Origin: Diplocarpon mali
Taxonomy: Eukaryota; Ascomycota; Leotiomycetes; Helotiales; Drepanopezizaceae
Reading direction: 5' to 3'
DNA: 64,000 nucleotides
Assembly (NCBI GenBank): GCA_024741835.1
Contig: JAENRP010000136.1
Location: 1-64,000 of the forward strand
The position numbers and the translations under genes are program-made. Shown piece by piece: positions 44,003-57,789 of the stretch. The notes below the pieces were generated by a model, which was given only the letters and a program-made list of their open reading frames with translations, was not told the origin of the DNA and did not search any database. Numbering within the stretch: the first letter of the stretch is position 1; every line of letters starts with the position of its first letter.

Positions 44003-44288
44003 TTAGTAACCTACGCAAGGACCGATTTCTTAAGATTTCTATCCTTATACAACCTTATTAATCTCTTAGTTTGCAAATAAGAGATTAGCCTTTTGAAAAA
44101 TATATCTTTAAAATACTTATAGCATTTTGATTAACTTTAAAAACCTTATCTTTAATCGCTTAATTACTTAGAACTATTGATTTTGTTTAGCAACTATTAA
44201 TAACCTTAGATTTTCCCTTTTCGGCTCTGCTTCGAAAACCCCTATTTTCTTCCTTAACTTTGAGATTTTCGGAATTTTCGGCTTTTTA
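44003..44288 (+). other. Gyp15-4 leader
   Basis: This non-coding leader begins TTAGTAACCTACGCAAGG immediately after the LTR, where the primer-binding site is expected. No tRNA match can be asserted. Confidence 0.6.
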
Positions 44289-44686
44289 ATATAAAAAGTT
44301 TGGCGAATCCTATAATAGCAATCTCAAATAGCAGTAGTTTTAAGTACTTAAGTAATACTAAGCGTAAACTTCAATTAGAGGTATCTCCTTAAAGTCCTTA
44401 GAAATCTGAATCTAATAATTCAATTACTTTAGCTTAATAGAACTCTAAAGATTGCCTTAGAATTGTCTCTAAAGACCCCTTTATTCTAAGGACTAATAGG
44501 AATTAGCCTAAAGGCTAAGAAGAATCTTAGATATAAACCTTATCTTAGAAATTAGCTTTAGATTAAATAAACCTTATCTTATTACAATTAGTTGCAACGC
44601 TTCTATTAGCTATTTAGCATTTAATTAGAATCTCTTAGCAAACTCGGATTAAACTTTTAATAGAATTCGGAATTCTACTCTTAGGC

Positions 44687-44709
44687 CTAGCCTATAAGTA
44701 GGAGGATAA
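44687..44709 (+). repeat. 23-bp palindromic repeat, Gyp15-4 site 1
   Basis: In frame it reads S-T-L-R-P-S-L-stop-V. It pairs with 2806. Confidence 0.8.
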
Positions 44710-45685
44710 AAAGATATCTTTGAATAACTTAAGACTACTACTTACTTTTTTAATATTAACACTTGAAAATATTAAAAATAATAACAATTTTAAACTTTTT
44801 ATTAACCCTTTATTTAAATCTTTTTAAACTTATTTTAATTACTTTAAGATTGACTCGGATTTTAAACGTTCTTTAAGCCCTTTTGAATTTTGAAGTACTC
44901 CTTTTAGCAATCAATCTTATACTATTAAAGCTTCTCCTTTGCCTTCTATAAATTCTATTAACTTAGATAGTTAATATAAAATAATAATAGCCGCATTTAA
45001 GGCTATTACTAATCACTTTCCCCTCCTTAGTTCCTTTAATGCTCTTCACTTTATAAGCGCTAATATTACTAATTTCCTTAAGTAATATAAGGAAACTTAT
45101 TACAATTTGAATATTATATAAGAGGATATAATTTCTCGACTTCCTTACTATTATAATTATATAAGTAAAGATATTATTAAGTCCCTTCTTAAATGGAAAA
45201 CTTATAGTTTATAGGAATTCCTTATCAAGGCCCTTAAATCTGAATTCTGCGAATTTAATAGATAGTAGATTTGCAATACCCTGGCTTTCTTAAAGGAATT
45301 TATTCTAATTACTTATATTCCTAAGGAACTTAAAAACTACTATCGGACTTTTACTTATATATTAAATACCTTAATCAGCTAGAAAATACTTAGCAAAGTT
45401 GAAAGAGGCCGCCTTTTCTTACTTAGATTACCTATTAGCCTTTAAAATAAGATTATTAAGTATTTTAAGATCAATAAGTAAGACCTTATAACCTTTACTT
45501 TATTTAAGGAATTCTCGGCCTTTGCTTTAAAATCAGATCTTAGTAAGAGAACTATTAATATTATAAAGTAGGAAAAAGCCCCTACTCCCTCTTATACTAA
45601 AGACCTTAAGAGCCTAGTCCAAGAATACTTAAAAGCTCTAGAAGTTATAAAGGAGGTAAAGAAGAACCTAGTAGTTATACCTTTC

Positions 45686-45708
45686 ACTTGCGGGCCCGAC
45701 TTAAGAGT
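45686..45708 (+). repeat. 23-bp palindromic repeat, Gyp15-4 site 2
   Basis: In frame it reads F-T-C-G-P-D-L-R-V-R. It pairs with 3805. Confidence 0.82.
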
Positions 45709-47601
45709 AAGATCTAACCTTAGAATTAAGGAACTTAAGACCTAATTTGCAGAACTTTAAATCTAAAGCTTAGAAATTAGAATTAATAATCTCTTATAGG
45801 AAAAATAGCATATTTCCTAGTTTGGTAATAGATAAAACTCGGCTTCTATAAGCCAACTTAATAGTTCCTATTACTAGACTCTTACTTCTTATCATTTGGA
45901 ATAACTAGCTAATATAAGAATATAATAGCTAGTTAAAGAAGGAGGAATTGATCCTAACTAGCACTCTGCTACTATTAATACTATAGGGTACTAAAGAAAC
46001 GGCAATAGAAAATGATTAACTTGCAACTTTTGTAATAATAAAGAACCTAACTATACTTTATATAAATATGATAATAATTGCCCTCTTTTCTTTTGTTTTA
46101 TTAATACTAGGGTCATATATATTAATAAGTATGGGATACTTTACATTAGAGATCCTAGGCTAAATGCTATCCTTATTAAAAAATACTAGAATCATTTATA
46201 GCTATAGACTATTTGAATAAAAATATATAGTATAAAGTAGGATAAGGATTTGGCTAAATGGAAGCGCATTATCGAAATCAACTCTAAGGTCCTAACTTAT
46301 ATATATATAAGTCTAGCTAGCAATCTACCTAAAGGAGTGCTTACTAACTAAACTTCGAACTAGACTGCTATTAAAGTCAGAGGTATCTCTATTTTAAAGT
46401 AGGTTAATAATAATATATTTGTTAATATTAATACTGCTTCTATATTTAGAAACCCTTAAAATACTTAATATCCTTTTAGATCTACTACTCTTTTAATACT
46501 AATAAAACCAGCTAAAGTCCAGAAATTAATACGTATAATTTAGGAATCTTAATATAAAGTTTAAACGCTAAGAGATACTTAACAATCTGGAACTATAGTA
46601 GATAAGGATAAAGCTAATATAGCAAACAAATTAATCAAAGATATAATAGATAAAGATAGCTTTAAGTTTAAAGATTAAGAAGTCGAAGTTATTGCGTAGA
46701 CCCTTAACCTTAAGCGAAAGAGATAGATATTAAAATAGAAGAAATTCGTTAATAAATACGCCAGTTTAATTATAATAGAGAAAGCTATAGAGAATATTAT
46801 AGCTTAGTAAATTAACCTTATATTCAAAGACCTATTTGATTTGATTAGACGCTTTAATAAAGTGCTAAGAAAGTATATCTTAGTTACTTTTAAAGATCTA
46901 AATGATAATAAGGAAATGGAAATTATAATATAAAAGAACTTTAAAAAGCACTTAATCTTAATTAAATGTCTTTAAATTATAAAAGATAAAGGAACCTAAA
47001 GGTACTATAATATTATAGTAATAGCTTTAATATCTTAGAATATTAATCGAAATTGTTTAGTAATTGCAATAAAGAGCCCTATTATTATTTATTTTATAAA
47101 AGAATCAGTTAAAGTAAAGGCTTTGATTAATTATAGTTCAAAAGTTAATACAATAATTAGAAAAGTGGCAAAAATGGCTTAATTGACAATTGTTAGCGAT
47201 TGACTCTTTATTTATTCGACTATCTTTAGATTAAAATACAATTTTAATAAATAGGTGAGAAATATAAAGGTTAGAGTTAGAGGAATCGTTAATTATACTG
47301 ACTTTTTAATAATAGAGAATTCTTTAAATAATATTCTTTTAAGAATGCCTTTTATTTTAAAATCTTAGCTAATATTTAACTATCTTAAAGATAGTCTTAT
47401 AAAAGCTAGTCTTTAAAATATAGATTGATCCTTAGAAGGATAAATAGTTATCGTAGGAGATATAGCCGAATTTTAGAATAAGGTTTTAAGAAATGATTAG
47501 CTAGTATAAGGGCTAGGCTTAATGCTAGTAAAGGAAGGCACTTAGTAAGGAGTTATAGTAAAAGAAAGGTGAGTTTGCCGATTTTGAATAATAATAATTT
47601 G

Positions 47602-47624
47602 ACTCGCAGTCTTAGATTAAGAGT
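47602..47624 (+). repeat. 23-bp palindromic repeat, Gyp15-4 site 3
   Basis: The left arm ACTCGCAG is intact. In frame it reads L-T-R-S-L-R-L-R-V. It pairs with 5721. Confidence 0.82.
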
Positions 47625-47764
47625 TAAATCTGGAATTTTGAAAAATAGTATAATTAGCGTTTTATTAGAATAATAATTAAGAAAAAAGAAAAATAAGGTA
47701 GAGAAGAGGGTTTGTTTTATAAATTTCAATAATTTATTAATTATTTTAAAAAACTTAAAAAACC

Positions 47765-47787
47765 ACTTATAGGCTGGACTTGCAAGT
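47765..47787 (+). repeat. 23-bp palindromic repeat, Gyp15-4 site 4
   Basis: The right part CTTGCAAGT is near the consensus. It pairs with 5883. Confidence 0.72.
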
Positions 47788-49731
47788 GAAAAATAATAAA
47801 ATTACTAATAATATTTCTATTTATATACTTTAAATTGATAACTTAGAAAATCTTTTATTTATTTTTAAAAAGGAAAATTCGGACTGTTTTATAGGATTTG
47901 ATAAAAAAGGAAAAAAGTAGAGAAGTATAGTATTAGCTAATATTCGAACTATATATAAAAGCAAGGCTAATAAAGTATAACTAGTAGATTAGGGAATCTC
48001 TAATAGCTTAAAGCTTAGAGGATTAGATAATTAGTTTGAATAAGATAAGAAGCTTCGACCTCTAAAGCTAGGTGGCAAATTCGATAAGTTCATTATAGGC
48101 AGATTTTCTAATAAACCTATTAGATATCGGCTAATAAAAGAACATTTTAATATATTGAAAATTGGAGAAGACTTAATAGAGTAAGAACGCAAACTACTTT
48201 ATAAAACCTTAACAAATCGAAAGGACGCCTTAGCTTTTGATTAGACGGAACTTAGCCAGATTTAAAAAGAGGTTACGCCTTATATTAAGATTAAGATAAT
48301 ACCTTATAAAGCTTAGTAAGAGAAAACATTTAAGGTCTTTAAAGCTCTTTAAGAAAAGGTAATCGAAATGTTAAAGGATAGGTTGAAGTAAAGTATTCTT
48401 GAATTTTATAATAGCCCTTATAGGAATAAATGGTTCTTAGTTACTAAGAAAGAAAAGGGAACTTATAGACTAATAATAGTAGTAGTAGAGATGAACTAAG
48501 TAACTGTTAAAGATGCTAATATTCCTTCAAATATAGATGAGTTCTTAAATGAATTCGCAGGATTAACTTATAGCTCTCTTATTGACTTCTTCTTTAGATA
48601 TAACCAATTTATTCTTAATATTAAATCAAGAGATATAATAGCAATTCAAACCCTTCTTAAGCTACTTTAGATAATAAGATTACCTTAAAAGGCTATAAAT
48701 TCGATCGCTTAATTTGTTTAAGTAATCTATAAGATACTAGTAGATTATATACCTAATATTGCGCTCTCTTATATAAATGAAATAAGAGTAAAAGGATTAA
48801 GATTATTCTATAACTATAAAGAAGTTCTTCTTAATATACGACAATTTATAATAGAATATATTTAGAACCTGGACTAGGTGCTTATACGATTTGAAAGGGC
48901 AAGAGTAATAGTTAGTCCGAAGTTATAATACTATCTTCTATCGATGGAAATTGTTGGTTTTATTACTAATTCCAATAGCCGAAGTCCTTAGAAGGCTAAA
49001 GTACTTAAAATTAATAAATAAAAGAGGTATAATAATATAGCAAAAGCTTACATGTTTATTAGTATTATAGTATACTATTACATTTAAATTAAGGATTTCA
49101 TTAAAAAGGCAGCACCTATTTACGCCTTATTTCGGAAAGGGGCTGAGTTTCAATAGGAGGAACCCTAAATAGAGGCTATAAACCAACTGAAGTAAGCGTT
49201 GCTTAAAGTACTATATCTAATTAAAATAGACTATAGAGCTAACGCTAGGCTAATTATACTAATAGTTGATATAAGCTTAATCGGATAGGGTGCTATCCTT
49301 TAATAAGCTAATAGCTAATAGAAAAGATATTTAGCTTACTTTAAAAGTAGTCTTTAAAATCCTATAGAGATAAAGTATAATACTATTAAATAAGAATGCA
49401 AAAGCGCTTTAAAAGTAATAAAAAAGATGAGAAGCGACCTTTATAGTACTTACTTTATCTTTGGAACTAATGCTAAAGTGCTAGTAGAATAATTAAATAA
49501 AGCTGCAAGCGACCTATTAAGAGCCTTGCTAATAAAATGGATTGCTTAAATAAGATTAATAGACTTTAAAGTCAAATATATTTTAAAAATGAAAAATACT
49601 ACTGCCGACGGCCTTTTAAAAAGAACTTATCCCTATCTCTCTAATTTGATTAAAGAAGATGAAATAGATATTAATAAGTAGGTAGAAAACGAAGTTGGTT
49701 ATCTATTAATATATTGCCTTAAAGGGATTTA

Positions 49732-49754
49732 ACTTATAGTTTTAGCCTATAAAT
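49732..49754 (+). repeat. 23-bp palindromic repeat, Gyp15-4 site 5
   Basis: This is a mutated counterpart of the near-perfect 7850 site. Confidence 0.7.
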
Positions 49755-51166
49755 CAAATGAGAGAATTTTATCACTTAACTACTTAGGTAACTTTAAAGA
49801 AATTGCGAAATTTTTAATTATACTTAGATAATTAAAAACAGTTGCTCTTAAGGATTTTCAAAAGTTTAAAGCTAAAGCTTTGATTTATCTAATGCGAGGA
49901 TAGCGATTATTTAAAAGGAATAATAACTTATTTCTTATATAGCTCTATTTAGATAATAATAAACTATAAGCTAAGGCTATTTAAGATATTTATAAGAAGA
50001 CTAGCCATTAAGGAGCTAAGTTTACTTATTACTAACTCTTAAGAAAATTCTTTTAGAAAGGCTCTTTTAAGAATTGCAAAGCTTTTATAAAGAGTTATAT
50101 CCCCTATTAGAAACGAAAACCTGATTATAAAGAAAATCCTCTATTCCTAACTTAGCTATTAGGCCTTTTTTATAAAGTCAGTTTCGATATTATATAAGTG
50201 CTAATAATCGAAAATAGAATTATATATTTTATTTTAATAAAGGAAGACCTATTAAGATAGCTTAAAGGATAACCTTTAAGATCTGCTAACTTTGAATCTA
50301 TTGCAAAGTTCCTTTAAGAAGATATAGTCTATTACTATAGACTTTTTAGCAAATTAACTATTAATAAAGGCCTTGAAAATAAAGGAATAGTTAAAGCTTT
50401 TTTATAAAAATATGGTATTAAATAAGTTCAAATCTTAATATATAATTCGAAAGCTAATAGAGTAATAGAGTGAGGATATTGCAACATTCTTAATAGGCTA
50501 TTTAAAGTTACTTATAAAGGATTTAAGAATTAGATAAAACACTTTTATAGAATACTTTTTACTTATCAAATGATAATTTATAAACCGATTAGAGTTATAT
50601 TATTTTTCCTTATTTATAGTAGAGAGGTATAGCTCCCTCTTAAATCCTAATAGCCTATTTGGAGATTATTTGATTATAGTTAAATTTAGAACTATTCCAA
50701 TTTACTTGCAATAAGATGCTAATAACTTAAGCTTTAAGATATAGATATAAAGGAAATCATTTTATAAAAGAAACGATATTAGGAAAAAGCTAAGGAAGCA
50801 TAGGCTGCTTCTAAAGTACTTAAAACGCATCTTATTTAAAAAGATGATCTTATCTTAGTTTATGATATTATAAAAAGTATTAATATATCGGTAGATACTA
50901 AACTTGATTATTAATAGCTTGGCCTATTTAAAGTTAAATTTGAATAAAAAGAAAAGGGATACTATTCTTTTTAGGAACTTGATGGAATTGATATTAAAGG
51001 AACCTTTATAGCTAATTAATTGAAGTGCTTTTATTAATATAACTAGACCTTATTCCTTTTAGAAGATGAATTAGAAATTGATATAACCTTTGAATCTTCT
51101 ATAGGAACCGATGGCAATATAAGTAATTTTGAACCTTTAGACAAAGACTAAGATTTTTCTAACTTA

Positions 51167-51189
51167 ATTTATAAGCCGGTCCTATAAGT
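51167..51189 (+). repeat. 23-bp palindromic repeat, Gyp15-4 site 6
   Basis: In frame it reads I-Y-K-P-V-L-stop-V. It pairs with 9285. Confidence 0.72.
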
Positions 51190-52429
51190 AAAGAATATTA
51201 AAATACCTAACTAATCGCAACCTTAAGTTATTATTCCTAAAATATCTAAAGAACGCAAATAGGAATATTAAACGATTTCCTAGCTTATTAATTATCCTAC
51301 CTTCCTTTAATCCTTGTTTTTACATTTTTAGCAAGGTCGCCTCCTTTATTATTTAAGATATAGAACTTTTAAGATCATTTTAAATTCTTACTTACTCTAA
51401 CTTATTTTATATTCTTAATATTAGCCTTTAATTATAGTATTCCTATTACTTTCTTTAAATAATAAATAAAAAGTCCAATTTCCTTAATATATATATAGTA
51501 AACCTATTGCAGCTTATATGCCCTTTTAATTCTTATATCCTATTAAACTTTCTTATTTATACTCCTTATCTTTTATAAGTAATATGCCTTTAAAGAACTT
51601 ATAAATAGTTTTACCTATTATAATAAGGGATAAATAAATACTAGTTATAAACTTTTCTTAAGATAGTAGAGCTATTGTATTATTAGAGAACTTTAAATCG
51701 ACCTACGCAGCCTTAGGAGATATAGAGTAATAAAAACTCCTTTTAGCTTACGCGAATGCTATTAATAACCTTTTAACCTAAGTGGCCCTTGGAATTCTTT
51801 AATTTAACAACTTCTTAACTAAAGAATTGAGATTAAAGGGAATCTTTAAAAAGGAATTCTTAGCTGACGCAGATTAATATATAACTTTAGCTAATACTTT
51901 TAAAATGGATTAAGATAAAAGAGAAGAATCTATTTAATAATTGGATAATTTAGCTATTAATAAAAGAGGACTCCTATTTCATTTACGCTTCTTAATAAAT
52001 ATTGATTCTAATAATAGAAGACAAGTGTTATTAAAAATTCTTAAGGAAAATACTCCTACTGCTAGAGCTATTCAGATTCTTAATTTCTTTATTATTTAAA
52101 AAGGAGTAGTAAAATTCTAAGGCAATCGAATTCGCAGTTGCAGATTTATAGGCCTATTTAATATAGTACTTATAGTAGCTAATAAGGCTATAAAAAGATT
52201 AAATTAGGCTATAGATATTACCTTACTTAATAGCACTATTATTAATATACTAGGGCTCTGCGCCTTTGCTTATAGTTTGCTTATTTTAAAAGAGAACTGG
52301 ACTCTTATAATAGGGTTTAGATAAGATTTCTTTAATAATAAAGAAGGGAATTGGTTATTTATAGTTAAGCCTACTTTAAAATTCGCTTCTTAACTTAAAG
52401 ATACAATAAGTGCTAAACTATATGATTTA

Positions 52430-52452
52430 ACTTATAGTCTTAAATTAAAAGT
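52430..52452 (+). repeat. 23-bp palindromic repeat, Gyp15-4 site 7
   Basis: Mutated; pairs with 10548. Confidence 0.65.
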
Positions 52453-53815
52453 TAGAAATGAGAATTTTAGAATTAGACCTAACTTGCCTTTTATTAAAAT
52501 GATTTTAGAAACTGCTATTAAATAAACTGCCTAAACGCTTAGCGTAGCCTCTTTAGAATTTTCGGAATCTTTAAAGGACTCTCCTTTAGCTAAACGACTA
52601 ATTTTAACTTAACCTTTAAGAAGGATAGATCGTTCGATAGCCATCTTAGCTAATTTGTAATTTGAAACTAAAGGATTGCGCGCTCGCTTAAAATCCTTTT
52701 TTAATAGCTTAAAGGAGCTAGTTCTTAACTTCTTTATATTTATATATAACTATTTTAGAAATAATAATATAAGGTAAGACCTTATTCCTATTACTTTAAA
52801 GATAATTAAGAGAGCTATTAAATAGATTTAATAGCTTATCTTAGATGAGTTCGCTCTTATAGATATTATTTAATTCTTTAATAATTATAGAAGTTAAGAA
52901 TCTAGTCTCTTAGATACTAAGTAAGACTATTTTATCTTATAAGAAAGAGAATGCGAAAAGGAATCTATTGATTAGGATATTTATAATTATAGCAATATGC
53001 CTTAATCAGTTATTCTTAACTTTAAGCTTAAAGAATAATATGATATTTAGGTGTCCTTTATAATAAAAACTTGCTTTTAATAGTATCTTCTTAGTATAGG
53101 AATCGAAGGGAGAAGACTTTACGACCTTTATATTCGCTCTCTTTCGGTTTACTATAGTCTTAATTATAAAGGATTTAATATTAATAAAACTATTAAATAC
53201 CTCGAACTTCTTTATATAATAAAAGATATTGATCTTTTTTTAATCTACTTTAATAATTAATTCTTTATCTCTTTAAAGATATGTAAATCTAATCTATTAA
53301 TAATAGAGGTATCTTTAAGTGCTGTAAAATTTAAGGCTGATCTTAAAGCCTTGAAAGTATTAAAGCCAATTAAATAGAATAATTCCTTCTTATTAATATT
53401 ATTAAGTAATGAATAGTAGGAGGAAATAGAGGAAGAAGGGTCAATTATGATGCTTGAACCCTTTGGATACCGCTTCTTAATCGATAATTTTACTACTAAT
53501 AATAGTGCTTTTATAGGTATATTCCTCTTTATTATAAGATAAGAAGTAGAGATGTATCTTTATTACTTCTGCCTTATAGATAGCGCGACCTTTATACCTT
53601 TTTGTTTTCTTTATAATATAATATTCAATCTTACTTAATAAGTCCTTTGAATATACTATAGACTTTACCTCTTAATTATAATAGTAAGAAGTAGAGGAAC
53701 CTATTAGCTTATAGCCTACCTTAAACCTCCTTAATTGATTGGCCTTAGTCTTTATAATTAAGTTATTTTAATAAAGAGAGATATAAGTGCTGCTAATAAA
53801 GAAAATCCGATTTTC

Positions 53816-53838
53816 ACTTACGGTCTTAGCTTGCGAGT
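53816..53838 (+). repeat. 23-bp palindromic repeat, Gyp15-4 site 8
   Basis: The right arm TTGCGAGT is intact. It pairs with 11934. Confidence 0.75.
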
Positions 53839-54700
53839 CAATTTTATTAGAAAGCAAGTCTTAGATTATTAGATCCTATCGATCGGATAAGGGCCAGCTT
53901 TTAGAAGCCTTAATAGGTAGGTCGGCTCTTAATTGAATATAAAACTTACTTTATCTATAAAGAAGATAAGTCGATAGACTTCTTAAGTACTTAGTTTAAA
54001 ATCTTAACTAGCTCAAATGACTATAAAATTAAAGTAAAAGGAGATCTTGCGACCTATTACTAATAATAGCAATCCAATTATAGTAATAATAAAATAGGAA
54101 TACCTTCTTAAAATGCTTTCGGACAATTCTTATAAGACTAGTGGTTTTATAGCCTTTTATAATAATTATATAGCCGTTTATAATAAGAATACCTTAGAAA
54201 ATAAGACTTAAATCTCCGATTTTATCTTTTTAGTCTTTGCTTTAAAGTAACCTTTATTACCTTAATAGATTAACGTAAGTAGAACTACTGCACTTTTTAA
54301 GGCAGCTTTTCATCTTAAGAATTGCAGCAGCCTCTTTAAAGCTATTATTAGTCAACGCTTTTAAACGGATCTATTAGTTATAATCAAAGTATAGGAGTTG
54401 TTTCTTCTTAATAAAGACGAATTGAAAATCCACTTTATAGAATATAATCAGAAGCTCTTTAATACCCTTATTAAGGCCTAGACAAACGTTATAAATACTA
54501 AGTCACTTCTTTATAAACTTAAGTCTTAAGGATAATGCGATAAAGTAAATACTATCTAAGAGCCTAATGTATTAATTGATAAAGGCATTATTACAAGAAA
54601 ATTCGGAAAAGAGATAAACTAAGACGCTAGTATAGTATCAGATCCTAATTTGGGAACTAATCCCCTATTTTTACCTTTAAGCTTAAAAACGCTAAGACTA

Positions 54701-54723
54701 ACTTGCGAGCCCGGCCTGCGAGT
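54701..54723 (+). repeat. 23-bp palindromic repeat, Gyp15-4 site 9
   Basis: ACTTGCGAG / CCCGG / CCTGCGAGT. In frame it reads L-T-C-E-P-G-L-R-V-R. It pairs with 12819. Confidence 0.88.
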
Positions 54724-54985
54724 GAGGTTGGACTCAGCTAGCTTAAGCCTATAAGATAGTTCAGATAAACCTTAGTTATTAAACCTAAGGGTATAAATAG
54801 AGGTTCCTTTAATAAAGGTACTTAAATTAGAGAAATCGCTAAAAGGTAAGAACTAACGCAAGAGAAGAAGATTCTAAAGTAACGATAGAACTGATAATTA
54901 AGTCAAGCAATCTAGAGAATCTAGCCTATTACCCTTAGAGAAGACTATTTAAAGGACTTACAAATTCGAGTTGAATCTTTTTTAG

Positions 54986-55506
54986 GATTATCTACTTCCT
55001 ATATACCAGCACCTCTTTATTCTCTATTTATTATTCTATTTTATATATATTCTTTACTCTACTTCATTCTTTATATAATTTATCTTTTGATTATTTCCTT
55101 TATATGCAACTTTCTAATACTTACCTTTAAAATGTTATCCTTACCTTTAAAGAATTATTATTTACCAATTATAGGTCCTTATATATATTATACCCTACTT
55201 TTATTCCTACTTCTAAGCTTATTATGCCCACTTTTCCTTTGTATACTAGCGCGATTTCAAACTCTATAAATAAGCCTCTCCCTATACTACAATTTTACTT
55301 TTTTTACTTTTTCTATAACCCTACTAGACCTATAATACTAGCACTAATACTATTATCTTTTATTATTAATCTTTTCTAATATAAGCCTCTTATATTATTG
55401 ATCTTTCCTAAATAATCATCTCTTTATTTAAAACTACCCCCTTCTATTAAAAAAATTCATTATAGTACTACTAAGCTTAAGCAAGAAAGCCATACTTAAG
55501 AAGAAT
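54986..55506 (+). other. Spacer between ORF2 and ORF3 of Gyp15-4
   Basis: AT-rich and pyrimidine-rich, collinear with 13106-13623. No supported gene. Confidence 0.5.
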
Positions 55507-56349
55507 ATATTAGTTATGGCTTCAGGCAGCAAACCCTTAAATATTGCTAATAATAAACTAATATTAGAGGGTAACTTTTCATAAGATAGAAAAGCTTTAA
55601 GATCATTAGAAGATATAGTAAGCACCTATAGAATATTAGGTGAAATAGAATAGTAAGTATTCTTAAACTCATCTATAGAAGTATTAAACTATAGAATTTC
55701 TACTATAGAAGAAGGATTTTTAGGCTTTAATGATTTTCTTAAGAATAAGCTTAAGATAAAAGGGATCAATTATGAAAAATTTCTATAGGAATATTAAAGG
55801 TATGCTAATTTAATGGATTTGTTTCGGAAAAATCGAGATAAGAAGAATAAGTATATAAAAAGATTATTATAGTTTATAAGTAGCACTTATAGTATACTTT
55901 TCCAGACCCACTTTATAACCGATATTACTGCTAATAACGCCTTGCAAGGGCTTAGCAAAATCTTTAAGATATACTAACTTATAGTAAAGGATATATAGGT
56001 ATTGAATTATTTTACCATCTAAGAAGGTATGAAAAAGCTATAAGGAAATAGCATTAGAGGTAGAAAATTTATTAGGTTCTTAAGCACTATTATATACTCT
56101 ACTATTCAGACTATAAAAGATAAACCCTTATAGTATAATAATTTTGCACTTTCTAATTAAACTGTTCTAGATACACTTGGCCTCTAATAGTTATAATATA
56201 GTCTACTTATTATAAAAGAAAAGATGACTTATCTTACTAAGTATATTATAAATTACTTTAATAATAAGTTAGAGAGATAGGAGTTTATTATTCCTATTAC
56301 TTTAAAAATGCTACTACCCTTAGTAGGAATAACTGATAAGGAGAATTTG

Positions 56350-56372
56350 ACTTATAAGCCTGGCCTATAAGT
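56350..56372 (+). repeat. 23-bp palindromic repeat, Gyp15-4 site 10
   Basis: In frame it reads L-T-Y-K-P-G-L-stop-V. It pairs with 14467. Confidence 0.82.
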
Positions 56373-56526
56373 GGAATTAGCATATAAGGAGGATGTCCTC
56401 GAACTAAAGGTACCTATAATACTAGGAACTTAAGCAGCTGACCTACCTAACTACTAATCCTCCGACTTAGACGAATTTGAGTTACTATCCTTAAAAATGT
56501 CTTAAATACTAGTAGCAAAGAAAATG

Positions 56527-56549
56527 ACTCGCAGGCCTGGCCTATAGGT
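56527..56549 (+). repeat. 23-bp palindromic repeat, Gyp15-4 site 11
   Basis: The left arm ACTCGCAGG is intact. In frame it reads M-T-R-R-P-G-L-stop-V. It pairs with 14653. Confidence 0.87.
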
Positions 56550-57766
56550 TAATATATATGATATTATAGACTTAAAAGATGATTTATCTAATAAAGAAAT
56601 AAGCATTATCACTAATATGCTGGAAATTTTTAATAATACTAAAAAGGATACCGCTAATATTATACAATCTTTCCCTAATGACTTATAAAAATTTGTTCTC
56701 AAATTCTATAAGTTAATAATAAAGCGTTTAAGAAAAGAAGGTTAAGGAGAAGTCTTATTAGTATAGGAAGGGACAATAAGAGCCGTTAAGCAGATTATAA
56801 AACTGCTATAAGACGAATTTTCTATAGATAATATTATACAGTTCTTTATTAAGTATAAGAAATTAAAAGGTGACTTTTATATTCTTAAGGAGAAATCCGA
56901 AGTTAATACAAATATCATCTCTATAGAATGTTATTAGGTCCCCTTTAATATAAAGATAATACTATAGTATAGTAATAGTTTTAAAATAGTAGTAATATTA
57001 AAAATAAAGATAAGATTTGCAAAGTTTATAATAGGAATATTTAAGGACTTTAATTTTAAAAAGTTCTACGCCCTTTATAAACGCCAATATGCGCAGTACT
57101 ATAGATTGGCAATAATAGGCCTTATTAATAAAGATATATCGTCTAATATCTATAAATTTTGCACTACTCCTAACCTGACCTTATTTTTATTATATTTAGG
57201 AAATTATACAATTATAGCTACTAGCAATAGAATAGTAAACTAAGTCAAAAAGGATATGTTATTAGGCTTTTCTAAATTTAGAGTAGCACCTGAAGCCTTT
57301 AAATTGTTTTATAATATCGCATGGACCCCTGCCTAGTATAATGCTATACTAACTATTGACAACTTTATATTATTCTATAGCAAAGGCTTTTTAAATATAC
57401 TTAAGTTATTTAGCTCCGCCTTTTTAGGCACTATGCGTACGTATAGTTATAGTAATCATAGAAAGAATTCATTTTTAATATTAGTATAAGAAGAATTAGA
57501 AATATACTAATACTACTTCCGGACCTTAGATAAGAAGCCAAATCCCCCTTCCGCCTTCCTTTATAATATGATTTATAGCTTGATATAGCAGACCTTGAGA
57601 ATGCACTATAGTCTATATCTTAATGCTCTATTAACTTATTATAATTCTTTTTACAAACTGGTAGCATATCTTAAGTCTATATAGTTTATAAGCATTAACT
57701 ACTATTTGCGAATTGTTTCTATTAAGATTAACGCTAATATAAGATTTGTAAGATTGACTCTTAGGC

Positions 57767-57789
57767 CTAGCTCGCGGGTTAATTCTCCT
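57767..57789 (+). repeat. 23-bp palindromic repeat, Gyp15-4 site 12
   Basis: In frame it reads L-T-L-R-P-S-S-R-V. It pairs with 15883. Confidence 0.82.

Larger units (their letters stand above)
44300..46260 (+). pseudogene. Gyp15-4 gag
   Basis: Collinear with Gyp15-2 gag. GRLFLLRLPISL is near 45410-45445, and a better preserved zinc knuckle, T-C-N-F-C-N-N-K-E...C-P, is near 46018-46085. Palindromic repeats at 44687 and 45686 are in frame. Stops are RIP-type. Confidence 0.78.
46261..51280 (+). pseudogene. Gyp15-4 pol: protease, RT, RNase H, integrase
   Basis: Protease is near 47120-47450, with active-site remnant A-L-I-N-Y-S-S and later I-L-L-R-M-P-F-I-L. RT spans 48360-48900, with WFLVTKKEKGTYRLII, ALSYINEIRVKG as the Y-x-D-D remnant near 48770 and an extended thumb. 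RNase H is about 49160-49630, ending T-A-D-G-L-L-K-R-T. Integrase is about 49970-50720, with an S-Y-I-P-x-x-K-R-K remnant of the zinc finger, YFILIKEDLL and the late N-I-L-N-R-L. Palindromic repeats at 47602, 47765, 49732 and 51167 lie in this region. No chromodomain was recognised. The copy is inactive. Confidence 0.87.
51582..54985 (+). pseudogene. Gyp15-4 ORF2: long protein of unknown function
   Basis: This is the same length as the Gyp15-2 ORF2 region (3,404 bp) and collinear with it, ending at TAG 54983-54985. Conserved blocks include REESIQQLDNL-type sequence near 51925 and AIQILNFF near 52065, followed by a basic end. It is paralogous to ORF3 downstream. Stops are all of the RIP type. 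No family was recognised. Its conservation in both near-complete copies shows that ORF2 is part of the element, not a later insertion in one copy. Confidence 0.75.

Noticed and set aside
51582..54985. ORF2 as a viral envelope or polymerase gene
   Set aside because: No signal peptide, transmembrane segment or polymerase motif could be seen, so no function is assigned.
56502..56702. Minus-strand frames at 55434-55625 and 56502-56702
   Set aside because: They are antisense to the conserved ORF3 frame and are not kept in Gyp15-2.
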